Positions 1 through 12,042 of a stretch of 64,000 nt of DNA are shown here, piece after piece. The stretch is from Candidatus Sabulitectum silens (GTDB lineage: Bacteria; Fermentibacterota; Fermentibacteria; Fermentibacterales; JCC-6): positions 1-64,000 of the forward strand of contig MJAN01000006.1 of the NCBI GenBank assembly GCA_001875255.1, written 5' to 3'. The translations under genes and the position numbers were made by a program. Position 1 is the stretch's first letter; every line of letters begins with the position of its first letter. The notes under the pieces are model-generated. The model was not told the DNA's origin and did no database searches. It worked only from the letters and a program-made list of their open reading frames with translations.

Positions 1-1321
1 GTGGATAGTGCTTTATGGCTCCGCTTTCTATGATGTTGCCGAAACATCCACAGGTGACCTGATCGTTGCTGGAAGAAGATGGTCTAACTATGCTAGAACC
101 CTTTTTCTTTACTCATCAGATGGAGAGTTTCTTTGGGAAGCCTCCGTTTATCCAAGCAATCTAATCAGCTATTCGGTCATACAAAACGAAGAAGGGGATT
201 TCATCAGCCTTGGCCATGGTATTCCCGACGGTACCAGTTCTCAAACGTCGCTTTCCCTTTACAAGGTTTCCCCGGAGGGAGATGCACTCTGGTCCAGGCT
301 CTTTGTGCTGCCCGATGGTACCAGGGGTGGGGCAACGAGCTGGTTCTTTTGCCGGACGGCGGTTTTGCCGTCTGCGGCAGAAAGGACCCCTTGAAGGCAT
401 GGATATCGCCTGGATCCTCCGCACTGACTCCCAGGGAGACACTCTCTGGACCAGGGAGTGGGGATATACCAGCTCGGCTACAGCTGTAGATATCCTCTAC
501 CTTGATGACGGACTCACAGTATTCGCTCAAGGGAACACACCTTCAACGCCAGGCGGACCTCATCTGCTCAGATATGACATGGATGGGAACCTTCTCTGGG
601 AACTGACTTCCCAGACTGGCCGGGGTATGTTATTCAAGGTATGAAGTCGATGTGTGAGGCCTCAGACGGCGGGTTGCTGCTGATGAACTACTACTGGCCC
701 ACGATCGTGCATACCTCGTATACCGGTGAACCTGAATGGTGGTTCTGGCCGCCGGGGGGAAACCAGCCCTACAGTTCCTCTGTAAGCACAACCATGGATG
801 GGGGAATACTCTACAGCGGCGACATAAGGGGTGAACCTGACTCCAGGGGCGTATGCGGTGTGATAGCCAGATTCGACTCACACGGGGAAGATCTGTGGCA
901 CGACTTCATCTATGATTCATCCTGCAAAGCTCTCACATCAGCCATTCAGTTATCCCAGGGTGGTTATGTGGCTACGGGACATGCCTGGACATCCGGTTCG
1001 GGCAACCAGGGATTCCTGATCAAGTACGCCCCTGAGCTTGGTATCGGTGAAGATCCCTCCTCATTGTCCCTGGAGCTTTCCCCCAACCCCTGCAGTTCAT
1101 TCCTGTCGGTGAGCTTTACCCTTCCCGGGCAGAGCAATGCTTCCGTAAGGGTGTACGACCTCCGGGGCAGGCTTGTCTCCACCGTTGCCCAGGGTGAGTT
1201 CCCCGCCGGGAGCAGTACGGTGCAGTGGTCCGTTCCCGGGGAGCTTTCCTCGGGATGCTACTTCGTGCAGTATAGCTCAGAATTTGGTTCCCGCACTGAA
1301 TCTGTGGCACTGATCAGATAG
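1..1321 (+). CDS. Secreted protein with C-terminal T9SS-type sorting domain (5' end outside window; frameshifted)
   Basis: ORFs 8-394, 210-644 and 641-1321 form one product; C-terminus LSPNPCSSFLSVSFTLPGQSNASVRVYDLRGRLV...GCYFVQYSSEFGSRTESVALIR resembles the Por/T9SS type A CTD. Confidence 0.7.
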
Positions 1322-1509
1322 TGGTTCGGGCATAGGGAACAGTGGTACACCCTGAAATCCATCCTTCCCCGCGGACTCACCTCCAGGGAGAGCCCGCCAT
1401 CCCTGAAGTGACAACAACCACCATGGAGCAGACTGACCGACGACTGGACCTCCGGGCAGCTCAGCCAGAAGGGGAGAGAGCAGCAGAGGGGCGACAATCG
1501 CCCCAACGT

Positions 1510-2900
1510 TCACTTCAGCAGTACCAGTTTTTCAATGTGTTCAGTGCCGGATGAAGTGACCCTGAGCAGATAACACCCCGCGGGAAGCCGGGAGGTGTCC
1601 AGAATGATGGTATCCCTCCCGGAGCCATTCAGCACGTTTCTTCCAGCGCCGTCGAACAGCTCCGTCTGGACCATAGCATTCCCGGGAAGGCTGACATGAA
1701 GGGTGGATGAGAAGGGGTTGGGATACACCGCTGGAAGAGGTTCAACAGGCCGGCTGTGCACATCCAGGCCGGTAACGTCGTTTCTTTCAACGAAGAACAC
1801 ATCCGGCTGGGAACCCTCTCTGTATGCAACCCAGTATCCGTCCTCCACGCTGCAGACGGCGATATCCCCCGGGGACAGGGGATTGAGTCCCGACTTCAGC
1901 AGGTAAGCATAGTCGTTCCAGCCGTTCAGGTAGTGGCGGCAGTAGAGGTCACCTCCGCTCTGCCACACAAGCAGCAGGCCCGGGTCCTCGGGGTTGGCGG
2001 ACATGGCCGCCGCCTGGAGCCTGGACGGCCCCTGTCCCGGGAAGGGGGAAGTGGAGGTGAAACCATCCATGCAGTTGTGAACGGAAAAAAAGACCGTTCC
2101 GGTGGAATCGCTCCACAGGAAGAGCGCTTCATAGTAGTCCGAACCTGATGCCAGCAGTTCCGGTTCGGTTGACTCGGTGGTGGAACAGGTGAGGGTGTCG
2201 GCGGTGAGGTACACCGATGAAGCGGTGGTGTTGTGGCACTGGGCCGCTATGCGCCAGGAGCCGGGGGTGGGGGGCATGGGCGAGCCGGATATCCCCTGCC
2301 TCTGTGCCATCACAGGGCAGCCGAAGTAGTTCATCACGGGAAAAGTGACGTTGTGAACCAGGTCATCAGGATACCTGGAGGAAGGCAGGGGGTAGGGGTC
2401 ATAAAGCGTAAGGGAGTCACCCATGGTAAGTTCACCGGTTTCGGAAACGGTGTATTCCCTGGTAACCCACATGAACTCTTCACCGCTGCTCAAGTAGGTT
2501 GCCATATATCTGCTGAGAAGGCCCCACCCTGGGATGGCGGTCCTTCGGAGCAGCCCCGGTACACTCCACTCGTAGTCCTGCGGGAAGACAAGGGAATCCT
2601 CTGTGGGCATATCATTCCAGGGATCCAGGGAGTAAAGCACATTGTCCACCGCGGCGATGAGATGCATTCCCTGGGAGGGGTTCAGCGTTATGGTGGTAGA
2701 TACACCATGATAGGATTCCGGGAATGCCCGCCAGGTTTCATTCACTGTGCCGTTGAACCGCCAGATGAAGCCGGTGTCGCTGTTGTCCAGGCATGATACC
2801 CACAGATAGTCGGTTCCGTCGTCGGCAGGGGTAATGGCAAGGTTCGAAGCGCCTGAAGGGAGGCGGCGAAAAGTGCGGCCACAAGCAGTGAGTGTTTCAT
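1510..2900 (-). CDS. Secreted protein with T9SS-type C-terminal sorting domain
   Basis: C-terminus VYPNPFSSTLHVSLPGNAMVQTELFDGAGRNV...LPAGCYLLRVTSSGTEHIEKLVLLK; signal peptide MKHSLLVAALFAASLQA is read from ATG at 2900 in another frame. Confidence 0.7.
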
Positions 2901-2984
2901 TACACACTCCAATCTCTAAGTCCAGAAGACCATTGTAAGCCCATACTTAGTATAATAGTCTTCAATGAGGAAAAGGAGGAGCTA

Positions 2985-4415
2985 ATGGCCAGAGAAGTAG
3001 ATGTTGCCATAATAGGCTCGGGAACCGCGGGGCTCTCGGCCCTGGGGCAGGTCAGGAAGAGAACGGACAATTTCGTGATAATTAACGACGGCCCCTACGG
3101 AACCACCTGTGCCCGGGTGGGCTGTATGCCTTCCAAGGCTCTGATAGAAGCGGCGGATATTTATCACTCAAGGCATCTCTACGGTGAAATGGGCTTCTAC
3201 CTCAACGGCAGCGTTGCCGTGGACGGCAGGGCGGTGCTGAAGAGGGTGAGAAACCTCCGCGACAAATTCGTAAAGGGAGTCAACAGGCCACCGACAGCCT
3301 CACGGATGCCCAGAACATTCCAGGTAGGGCCAGAATACTGGCCCCGGACCTCATCGAGGTAAATGGCGAGAGGATACGCACCGGCAGGCTTATCATCGCC
3401 ACCGGTTCAAAACCTGTGGTTCCGGGCCCCTGGAAGGAACTGGGAACCGGCGTTCTCACCAGCGATACCGTTTTCGAGATGGAAGACCTTCCTGAAAGCC
3501 TTCTTGTAGTGGGTCTCGGGGCGATCGGCCTTGAGCTGGCCCAGGCATTCAGCAGGGTGGGAGTGAACGTGACCGGTTTCGATGCCCTTCACACCATTGG
3601 CGGAATCACCGATCCCGAAGTGGCCAGGTCCGCCGTAAAGATCATCGGCGGGGAGTTTCCTATACACCTCGGAGCGAAGGTGAACCTTGAAAGTCTACCC
3701 GGAGGGAAGATAAAGGCATCCTGGAGCGGAAACACCGCAACTGCTGAAAAAGTACTGGTGGCTGTGGGCAGAAAACCCAATATCGATGATCTAGGCCTTG
3801 AGAACCTCGGAGTTGAGCTGGACGAGAACGGCCTTCCCGGATTCAACCAGCACACCCTTCAGGTGGGCAGCCTTCCGGTCTTCCTTCCCGGTGACGTGAA
3901 CCGCAGGGCCCCGATACTCCACGAAGCCGCCGACGACGGCCATATAGCCGGATACAACGCAATGCTGAAACCGACAGCGAACATTGCTTCTGCAGAAGGA
4001 CCCCATAGGTATCGTTTTCTCACATCCGAACATAGCCTATGCCGGCAGCAGGTTCGCCGACCTGGAAATGGATGAGGCCGTTACCGCAAAGGAGGATTAC
4101 ACCGATCAGGGAAGGGCTATCACCGCCGGGGAGAACCGGGGGCTGATAAAGCTTTACGCCTCGAAGGTCACGGCAGAACTGCTCGGGGGGGAGATGGCCG
4201 CTCCACAGGCTGAGCATATGGCACACCTCATCGCCTGGGCCATACAGAGGGGGCTCACGGTCTTTGAGATGCTTGAGCTGCCCTTTTACCATCCTGTTGT
4301 GGAAGAAGGGATTCGCGGCTGCTTGAGAAAGCTTGCCGGTCAGATAGAGAAGAGGGAGTCCGCACCTGAAGTGCCCTCTGCAGGAAGCTTCCACTGGAAT
4401 GAACTAGTGGGCTGA
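2985..4415 (+). CDS. Dihydrolipoyl dehydrogenase-like flavoprotein (frameshifted)
   Basis: VAIIGSGTAGLSA FAD motif, GTTCARVGCMPSK redox-disulfide motif, LVVGLGAIGLELAQ NAD motif, C-terminal dimerisation region; split over three ORFs; RBS AGGAGG before ATG 2985. Confidence 0.85.
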
Positions 4416-4439
4416 TGCCCGGAGAAAGCGGAGTTACCC

Positions 4440-6931
4440 ATGCTGGACCACTTCGACCCAACTGACCCGATATTCACCTTCGCCGTGGCCCTGGCCGCTG
4501 TCCTTCTTGTTCCCATGCTTTTCAAGCGGCTGAGGCTTCCTGACATAGTCGGTCTGATACTGGCGGGTATAGTGCTTGGTCCCCATGCCACCGGGATCAT
4601 CCATGAAGGCAGCTTTGTTCAGCCATTCGGCACGGTGGGGCTTCTCTACCTTATGGTAATGGCGGGCCTTGAAGTGGATATGCACAGGTTCCAGAGGCAG
4701 AAGCGGGACAGCGTGATATTCGGAAGCATTACCTTCCTGATACCCATGCTTATCGGCACAATGGGCGCCCTTTTCATACTGAACATGAACTGGGCGGCAG
4801 CCCTCCTTCTTGCAAGCATGTTCGCATCCCACACCCTTCTGCCCTATCCCGTGGTTCAGCGGCTGGGCCTTGTGAAGGAAAGGGTTGTAACCACCGCGGT
4901 GGGTGGAACGGTATTCACCGATACCCTTGCGCTTCTTGTTCTGGCGGTGGTTGCGGAATCCACCAGGGGGGACATAACCGGTCTGTTCTGGGTACGAATG
5001 GCGGCGCTTCTCGCTCTTTATATCGCCTTTGCCTTCTATACCATCCCACGGGTTGGAAGATGGTTCTTCAGGAAGGTATCTGCGGAGTCAGTTCCAGGCT
5101 TTCTTTTCGTTCTGGTCTTTGCCTATGCATTCGCCGCCATAGCGCCAATAGCCGGTCTTGAGCCCATTATTGGCGCATTCCTGGCGGGGCTGGCCCTCAA
5201 CCTTCTCATCCCCGAGCACAGCAGACTTATGGTAAGGCTGAACTTCGTGGGTGAGTCCTTCTTCGTTCCATTCTTCCTCATATCCGTTGGGCTGATGGTG
5301 GACCTTGATCTTCTTCTGAGGTCCCGCGGTGTATGGATAGTCCTTGTGTTCATGGTAACCGCCGCATATGCAGCCAAGTACCTGGCATCAATGCTTTCCG
5401 GACGGATCCTGGGTTTCACGAAGGACGAAAACGGCCTTCTCTACGGTCTCAGCGTTAATCAGACCGCGGCGACCCTTGCGGCGGTGGTGGTAGGAGTACA
5501 GCTGGGAATATTCCGTGAGGACGTTCTTAACGGAACGATACTCATGATCCTGGCCACCTGCACCGTGGGACCCATGCTCACTGAAAAATTTGGCAGGAAA
5601 ATCGCCCTTACCCGTGAAGCGGATTCCCTGACTAGCTCCGGAGCCCCGGAGCGGATACTGGTTCCCATAAGCTCCAGGAACCAGATCGAACCGCTGATGG
5701 CCCTTGCCATGATGGTGAGGAACGCCGCCAGCGGCCAGCACCTCTATCCTGCCATAATAGCACCGGACACCCACGACAGCGAGGAACAGATAGCAGCGTC
5801 GGAGAAGCTTCTTGGTGAAGCAGTGGTAATAGCCGCCGAGGGCAACACACCTGTCCAGCCGGTCACCAGGGTGTCTGCCAGTACGGTGGAGGGGCTCATG
5901 GGAGCATCAAGGGACCTTCGAATATCAACAATCCTGGTAGATGAGAACTACGGTATGACCGGCGACATGGAGCATCTGCCCTCCAGGATCGCCGATCAGG
6001 GAAGGCACCTGGTGATAAGGTTCATGAACCCGGCGCTGATCAACACCTGTTCAAGGTTCCTGATCGCCATTCCTCCCCTCATTGAAAGGCAGCCTGGGTT
6101 TTCGGTGGCCTGGCGGGTTCTGGAGAGGCTCATTGAACAGGCCGGTGCCGGCATCTCCATTCTGGCTTCCCGGACAACCCTCAGGGCAATGGGAAAACAG
6201 AAGGAGTTTCCCGGGTACTTTCCCGGGCGGAGAAGAAGCAGGTGGATGACTGGCATGACATGCACAGGGAGATAACTGACATTTTTCTCCCCGGTGACTT
6301 GCCCGTCCTCTTCGCAGCACGCTCCGGCAGGCTTGCCTGGCAGCCGTCCCAGGAGAGGCTTCCTGACCAGATATCAAGAAAGCTCGGCAACCCTCCCCTT
6401 CTGATCATCCATCCTTCTGAGATGAAGTGGGAAGCCGACGCTGCGGGGGAGACCCCGGCGGTGGATTTCCGGGCCATCTTTCCCCACGAAAACCTGTTCC
6501 TGAACCTGAAGGGTAGCTGCCCCGAGGAGGCGGTGAACACCATGCTTGATTCGGCATACCACGGCCACACTCTTCCGGAGGGACTAAGGGAAGACTGCCT
6601 GCGGCAGCTTGAAGAATCGCCCCTCTGGCTTTCAGGCGACTGCGTTCTGGTCCATACCCACAAAGCTTCTCCCCCTGCTCCCATGGCCCTGCTGGCCACC
6701 GGGGAAAAGGGTTTTGCCGTGGAGGGGCATGGCGGCAGGGCGGAGGTGCTGCTCCTGCTTCTGGGCACAGGGGCGGAATCACCGGAGGAACACCTGGGCA
6801 GACTGGCGGTCATTGCCTCCCTTTTCCACAGGGAAGGAATGGTGAAGACACTGATAAACGCCGGAAGCTATGATGAAATTCTTAACGAACTCAACAGAAT
6901 GGACGAAGAGAAGGGACAGGCAGGACGATGA
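4440..6931 (+). CDS. CPA2-type cation:proton antiporter with C-terminal UspA-like region (frameshifted)
   Basis: multiple TM segments, LPDIVGLILAGIVLGP motif, then cytosolic domain continued in ORF 6242-6931. Confidence 0.8.
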
Positions 6932-7568
6932 CCATCCACTCATCTGGAGTATTCTGGGAAAGGGCCATACGCCGATCGATCCGGAAACGGTGGACTTCTC
7001 GAAGAGCAAGCCCCATGAATGCCTGGCGCCATTCTGTGACGCACATGTGGAAAAGGGCGCCTGTGTACTTGACCTGGGCTGCGGAGGGGGCAGGAACAGC
7101 CAGTTCCTGGCGGAGAAAGGTTTCAGTGTCCACGGCCTGGATATATCCCCCGCCGGTGTGGATCTTACCAGGGAACGACTGAAAAGGGCAGGGCTTGCCG
7201 GCACATTCAGTGTGGGCGAGTTCACCGCCATACCTTACCCGAATAACAGCTTTTCTGCCATCGTATGCATTGCCGCTCTGGATCATGTTACCCTTCCCGG
7301 TGCCGGGAAGGCACTGGGAGAAATGCGCCGTGTGCTGAGACCCGGCGGGAAAATGCTGCTGACATTCGACCCCCCGGGCAGGGATGAGGAGATCAAAGGG
7401 GAAGCCACCGTACAGGAAGACGGCAGCCTCTACTTCATCAGGGGCGAACAGGAGGGGATGCTCTTTCGCAGGTATACCGACCGGGAGATAGAAGACCTGA
7501 TAGGCAGGAGCAACATGATCAGCTTTGAATACACCGATGAAGGTGAAAGGGTGGTCGCGTGCCTATGA
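6870..7568 (+). CDS. Class I SAM-dependent methyltransferase
   Basis: VLDLGCGGGRNSQFLAEKGFSVHGLDISPAGV; LGEMRRVLRPGGKMLLTF; 5' start uncertain. Confidence 0.8.
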   Translation: MMKFLTNSTEWTKRRDRQDDDHPLIWSILGKGHTPIDPETVDFSKSKPHECLAPFCDAHVEKGACVLDLGCGGGRNSQFLAEKGFSVHGLDISPAGVDLTRERLKRAGLAGTFSVGEFTAIPYPNNSFSAIVCIAALDHVTLPGAGKALGEMRRVLRPGGKMLLTFDPPGRDEEIKGEATVQEDGSLYFIRGEQEGMLFRRYTDREIEDLIGRSNMISFEYTDEGERVVACL

Positions 7569-7576
7569 ACGGACCA

Positions 7577-10079
7577 TCAGGGAGCTATCCTTACCGCCAG
7601 CAGGGTGAAGTCGTCTTCGTACTCCCTGGAACCGTGATAGTGGCCAACCCTTTCCTCGATAAGGGCAAGTAGTTCCGGAAGGGGGACAGTTCTGTTCCTC
7701 GAAGCGATCTCAGCCAGCCTCTTTTCGCCGAATTCCTCTTCAGCTGAGTTCATGGCCTCGGATACGCCGTCGGTGTACATCAGTATCATATCACCGTTCT
7801 CAAGCTGTATCTCGCCCTCCTCATAGGTCACCGAATCGGAGATCCCGAAGAGAAGGCCGCCCCTTGAAAGGGTCTTTACCCTTCCATCGTTCTTCACCAG
7901 GAATGGCGGATTGTGGCCGGCATTCACATAGCGGATGCATTTCCGCACCGGATCCACGCAGAGCATGAAGAAGGTTATGAACATCTCGGAGGGGGTGTTC
8001 TCGTAAACGATATGGTTTATGCGGGAGGCGGATTCGTAGAGCCTTGCTCCCATGGCCTGTGTGGTTCGCAGTGATGCCTGAAGGTTGGCCATTATCAGCG
8101 CCGCGCCGACCCCCTTGCCCGATACGTCCCCGATGGAAAGCACTACCCTGCCGTCTTCCAGGGGGATCACATCGTAATAGTCCCCGGCAACATCGAGGCA
8201 GAACTTGATGAAGGGGCTATTTCGATCCCCTTCACACTGGGAATGTTCTGGGGAAGCAGACCCCTCTGAATGCTCCTGGCCACCCGGAGCTGCTCCTGGA
8301 GTTTCTCCTTCTGCAGCTTTTCCCCAAGCAGTTCCAGGTTTCCGCAACAAGGGCAGTCTGGGCGCTGAAGCTCTGAAGCAGCTCCAGTTCTTCGGAGGTG
8401 AAGTCCTCGCCGTTGGTCTTGGTGCTTATCACCAGGAATCCCATCAGACCGGAGGTGGTCACCAGGGGAAGAAGGATGGCGCTCTTCCTTGTTATGAACC
8501 AGTCCCTCTGTTCCCTTGATAGAAGGATCTTTCCACTGGCTATCATCTCATCGAAGAGCAGGGGATTATCCTTTGCCTCTAGCCTTCGAAGGAACTCATC
8601 CCCGGGAATGAAGGGGGTGGGTTCGCTGAGGTCACCGCAGAAGAAACCCTTGCCGTCCACCCTTATCACGGGATAGATCCTCTCGGCGGAAAGACCGTCC
8701 GCCAGTTTCTCCTCAAGCTCCTTCCAGAACTTCTCACCCTCGGCCCTGACCATGCTTGAAGCCAGGAAGTCCTTCATGAGCCGGCGAAGCTTCACCGCTC
8801 GGGTAGAAGTATTCCTCGATCCGGTGCCTTATCTTCTTCTGGGCCCACATGAAGACCATGGCAAGTGCAATTCCGGTAACGAGCACGGCGTTCTGGGAAT
8901 CAAGGCCCACCCTTGAAAGCACGAACTCCACAAGGGCCCAGAGGATGGCCACGAAAACGGCAAGGAGCGCAAAGTTCACCGTAAGGAACCTGGTGCCCCG
9001 TTTTATCCTGCCTTCCAGGTGAAGAAGCCTGTACTTGCCGATGGCGAATCCAAGGGTTATGGGCACCCCCAGCATCAGCAGGAAAATGCAGTTGGTAATT
9101 AGTATCCGGCTCACCACCGGCAGGGTGAGATACCACTGCCCGAAGAGAACCACAGTCCAGATGAAAAGCGTATAAACAACAAGCCCCGGTGCTGAGCCCA
9201 GCATCACCAGCCTGGTCTGTCTCTTTTCAAGTTTCACAACGGTTTGCCGGTGGTGTCTGATAAGCAGGGCATAACCCATGCCGAGCATCAGCGTCCGAAC
9301 GATGAGACCCGGCATGATGTGCTCCAGCCCGCCGGAAACATTAGAGTAGATCATCAGTGCGGTGGGAAGGAAGATCAGAAGGTTGAAGAGAAGTCTCCTT
9401 CTGGCGTAGACGGGGTTTCTCCTGGGGAACAGCAGCTGCAGCTTCAACCACAGCGCCGGGGTAAAAGCCGCCAGGGAAGCTGCTCCCATAACAAGCCAGG
9501 AGGGCAGGTTGAATCCGGCGTATACATCGGAGATGGTTCCGAAGGAAACGGTCATTTCCATCGCCAGTGCGAAGCAGAACAGCGACAGGGTGAGTACAGC
9601 TGATGAATTCGGCCGCCTGAGATATGCCCATATACCCACGATGATAAGCCCGATGACGATCAGGGTGCGGAGAAGCACCACCGTCCAAACCTGTGCCTGG
9701 AGGGCCGGGGGGATGGTGTGGGTTGAGATGGTCGTGGTGTAGATCGAGTCTTCATGGAGAAACTCTATCTCGAACATCTGTCCCCGGGGCGTATCGGTTC
9801 CGAAAAGACTGAAGTAGTTGTTCTGGCTTGCAAGCAGTCCGCCCACGGTAAGAAGGGAGTCGCCACGAACGGGGTAGGGGGGGACACGAAGTCGTCAATG
9901 TTCACTTCGCTGAAAAGTGCATGGCCGGTGGTATCGTTGAACACGAACAGGCTCCACATGTCACTCATGTTAGAGAAGTTGATCACCTTGGTGAAGTCCC
10001 GCGCCATGTACACCAGGCAGAACAGAACGGTGAACACCGTTCCGGCAACCATCAGAAATGAAGAGAGCTTTCTGTTCAT
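7577..10079 (-). CDS. Membrane sensor with GAF-like and SpoIIE/PP2C phosphatase domains (frameshifted)
   Basis: ORFs 9765-10205, 8734-9846, 8232-8795, 7577-8350 are consecutive; several TM segments; GDYYDVIPLEDGRVVLSIGDVSGKGVGAALIMANLQ; MILMYTDGVSEAMN. Confidence 0.8.
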
Positions 10080-10250
10080 GACACCCCCAATATGGAGATA
10101 TACAACAGATACCCTCTCCGGGCAATCAGAACCGGCGAGGACAGAACAAAAACAGAAAGATAGAAGTATATTATTGATAAGCAGTGTTTTGCGCTGATAA
10201 TGCAATACTGACCCCTGCTATTCGTCCATGAAACTGAAGGGAGGTGAACG

Positions 10251-10799
10251 ATGGGGAGAGAGGACCTTAACAGCTATGTGTCAACCAACCACCACAGCCT
10301 GGTTGCCTTCGTAAGGAGGAAGCTCGCTGAAACCGCCCACCGGGACAGCGAGGACATAGTACAGGACGTAATGGTAAGCATCCTGGACGGTCCCGGCATA
10401 ACCGAGCCCATCGTAAGCCTCTCGGCATACATCTTCCGGGCCCTCAGGAACCGGATCATCGACGAGTACCGCAGGCCCCGGAAGGCGGTGCTCTCAATGG
10501 ACGAGGAAAGGGAAGGAGAGCTCACCCTGGCCGAGACCATCACCGACGGCAGATATCAGCCTGAGAACGACCTGAAGAGAACAGCGGCTGCCGAGGAGAT
10601 CATGGAGGCCATAAACTCCCTTCCTAAGAAGCAGAGGGAGGTGATCATCGCCACGGAGTTCAACGACATTCCCATAAAGACCCTGGCGAAGAGAACCAGA
10701 ACCCCCCAGGGCACCCTTCTGGCTCGGAAGCACCGGGGCATAAAGGCAATAAGGAAGAAGTACTCACACATCAGGGAGGACTACCATGGAAACGGTTAG
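10251..10799 (+). CDS. RNA polymerase sigma-70 family (ECF-type) factor
   Basis: DSEDIVQDVMVSIL; LRNRIIDEYRR; NSLPKKQREVIIATEFNDIPIKTLAKRTRTPQGTLLARKHRGIKAIRK. Confidence 0.85.
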   Translation: MGREDLNSYVSTNHHSLVAFVRRKLAETAHRDSEDIVQDVMVSILDGPGITEPIVSLSAYIFRALRNRIIDEYRRPRKAVLSMDEEREGELTLAETITDGRYQPENDLKRTAAAEEIMEAINSLPKKQREVIIATEFNDIPIKTLAKRTRTPQGTLLARKHRGIKAIRKKYSHIREDYHGNG

Positions 10800-11229
10800 A
10801 GCGGATACCACCGAAACAAAGCGCTGCCCCGCGGCAAAGGTTGCCAAGGTGGCGGGACTTGTGGTGCTGGGCATCATAACGGCGGCGGTCCTGGCAATAG
10901 TCTTTGGTCTTCTCATTCAGTGGTTGTGGAATGAACTCATGCCGCCGATATTCGGTCTGCCCGAGGTAAGCTACTGGCAGGCTGTTGGCCTGGTGGTCCT
11001 GGCCCACATACTCTTCGGACACCACAACCACACCCACAGCGCTGCCAGGAAGAAGGGCTCCAGGGCTGTTCTGGGAACCTGCGGTGGCACGGTTACCGTT
11101 GAAAGCGACGAGAAAGAGAATGAGGAGTTCACCATGGAGTGGGACTCATTCAGGGAGTTCTGGAAGGACCACGGCCGGGAAGCCTTCACCAGCTGGCTCC
11201 ACGGCAGGGAAGAGACCGAAGAGAACTAA
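10786..11229 (+). CDS. Small two-TM membrane protein linked to ECF sigma factor
   Basis: overlaps the sigma gene; two hydrophobic segments with WNELMPPIFGLPEVSYWQAVGLVVLAHILFG. Confidence 0.65.
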   Translation: METVRADTTETKRCPAAKVAKVAGLVVLGIITAAVLAIVFGLLIQWLWNELMPPIFGLPEVSYWQAVGLVVLAHILFGHHNHTHSAARKKGSRAVLGTCGGTVTVESDEKENEEFTMEWDSFREFWKDHGREAFTSWLHGREETEEN

Positions 11230-11286
11230 GACCGGAACCCGGGCGCCGGAACCCCCGGTGCCCGGGGAAACGGAAAGGCAGGAAAA

Positions 11287-11853
11287 ATGAGCCGAAGAGA
11301 TGACCGAGTATGCCCGGTAGCCCTCCACCGAAGCCTTAACAACCCCTTCAGGAAGCTCATCCACAACCCGAAGAAGATCCTCAGCCGGTACATAAAGGAA
11401 GGCGACATAGCCATAGACATTGGCTGTGGCCCGGGCTTCTTCACCATCCCCATGGCAGAACTCACCGGCAATACAGGCAGAACCATAGCCGCCGACCTCC
11501 AGCAGGGCATGCTGGACATCATAAAGAAGAAGATAAAGAACAAACCCATAGAGAAGGGCATCATCCTCCACAGAACCACCGAGACCAATCTCAACCTGGC
11601 CATCAAGGCCGACTTCGCACTCCTCTTCTACATGGTGCATGAAGTCCCCAACCGGGAAGAGCTCTGCCGCCAGGTGAGAACCACAATGAAACCCACCGGC
11701 ACCGTCCTCATCATCGAACCCCCGGTTCATGTAACGAAGAAGGACTTTGAGGAAACGAAGCAGGCAGCCAGAAAAGCCGGTTTCAGGGTGGAGGAGGGGC
11801 CGAAGCTCTTCCTGGACAGAACCGCCATACTCAGGCCGGTCAAGGAAGAATAG
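11287..11853 (+). CDS. Class I SAM-dependent methyltransferase
   Basis: AIDIGCGPGFFTIPMAELTGNTGRTIAADLQQGML; MVHEVPNREELCRQVRTTMKPTGTVLIIEPP. Confidence 0.8.
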   Translation: MSRRDDRVCPVALHRSLNNPFRKLIHNPKKILSRYIKEGDIAIDIGCGPGFFTIPMAELTGNTGRTIAADLQQGMLDIIKKKIKNKPIEKGIILHRTTETNLNLAIKADFALLFYMVHEVPNREELCRQVRTTMKPTGTVLIIEPPVHVTKKDFEETKQAARKAGFRVEEGPKLFLDRTAILRPVKEE

Positions 11854-11870
11854 AAGGACTGCAATAGCAA

Positions 11871-11913
11871 AGGCCGGTGTTATGCTGCTCTGCGTGATGC
11901 CGGCTTATTTTTG
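11871..11913 (+). terminator. Rho-independent terminator (copy A)
   Basis: AGGCCGGTGTTATGC / GCGTGATGCCGGCTT stem with G:U pairs, followed by ATTTTTGTT. Confidence 0.7.
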
Positions 11914-11958
11914 TTGTGATGGGGTTTGTCAGAGGGGGAAGGGGGTCTGGAACAGGTG

Positions 11959-11987
11959 TTGACACAACTTGATAGGTATAGCATCAT
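11959..11987 (+). promoter_or_regulatory. Candidate sigma-70 promoter
   Basis: TTGACA - 17 nt - CATCAT; same TTGACACAAC...CATCATTAAA arrangement at 13495. Confidence 0.45.
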
Positions 11988-12042
11988 TAAACTTTATTTA
12001 CAGAATGGGTATACGTTGAAGTATACTTTTCATTGTTTTGAA

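Noticed and set aside
2233-2796. 187-aa plus-strand ORF
   Set aside because: Overlaps the secreted protein gene 1510-2900 antisense; low-complexity shadow translation.
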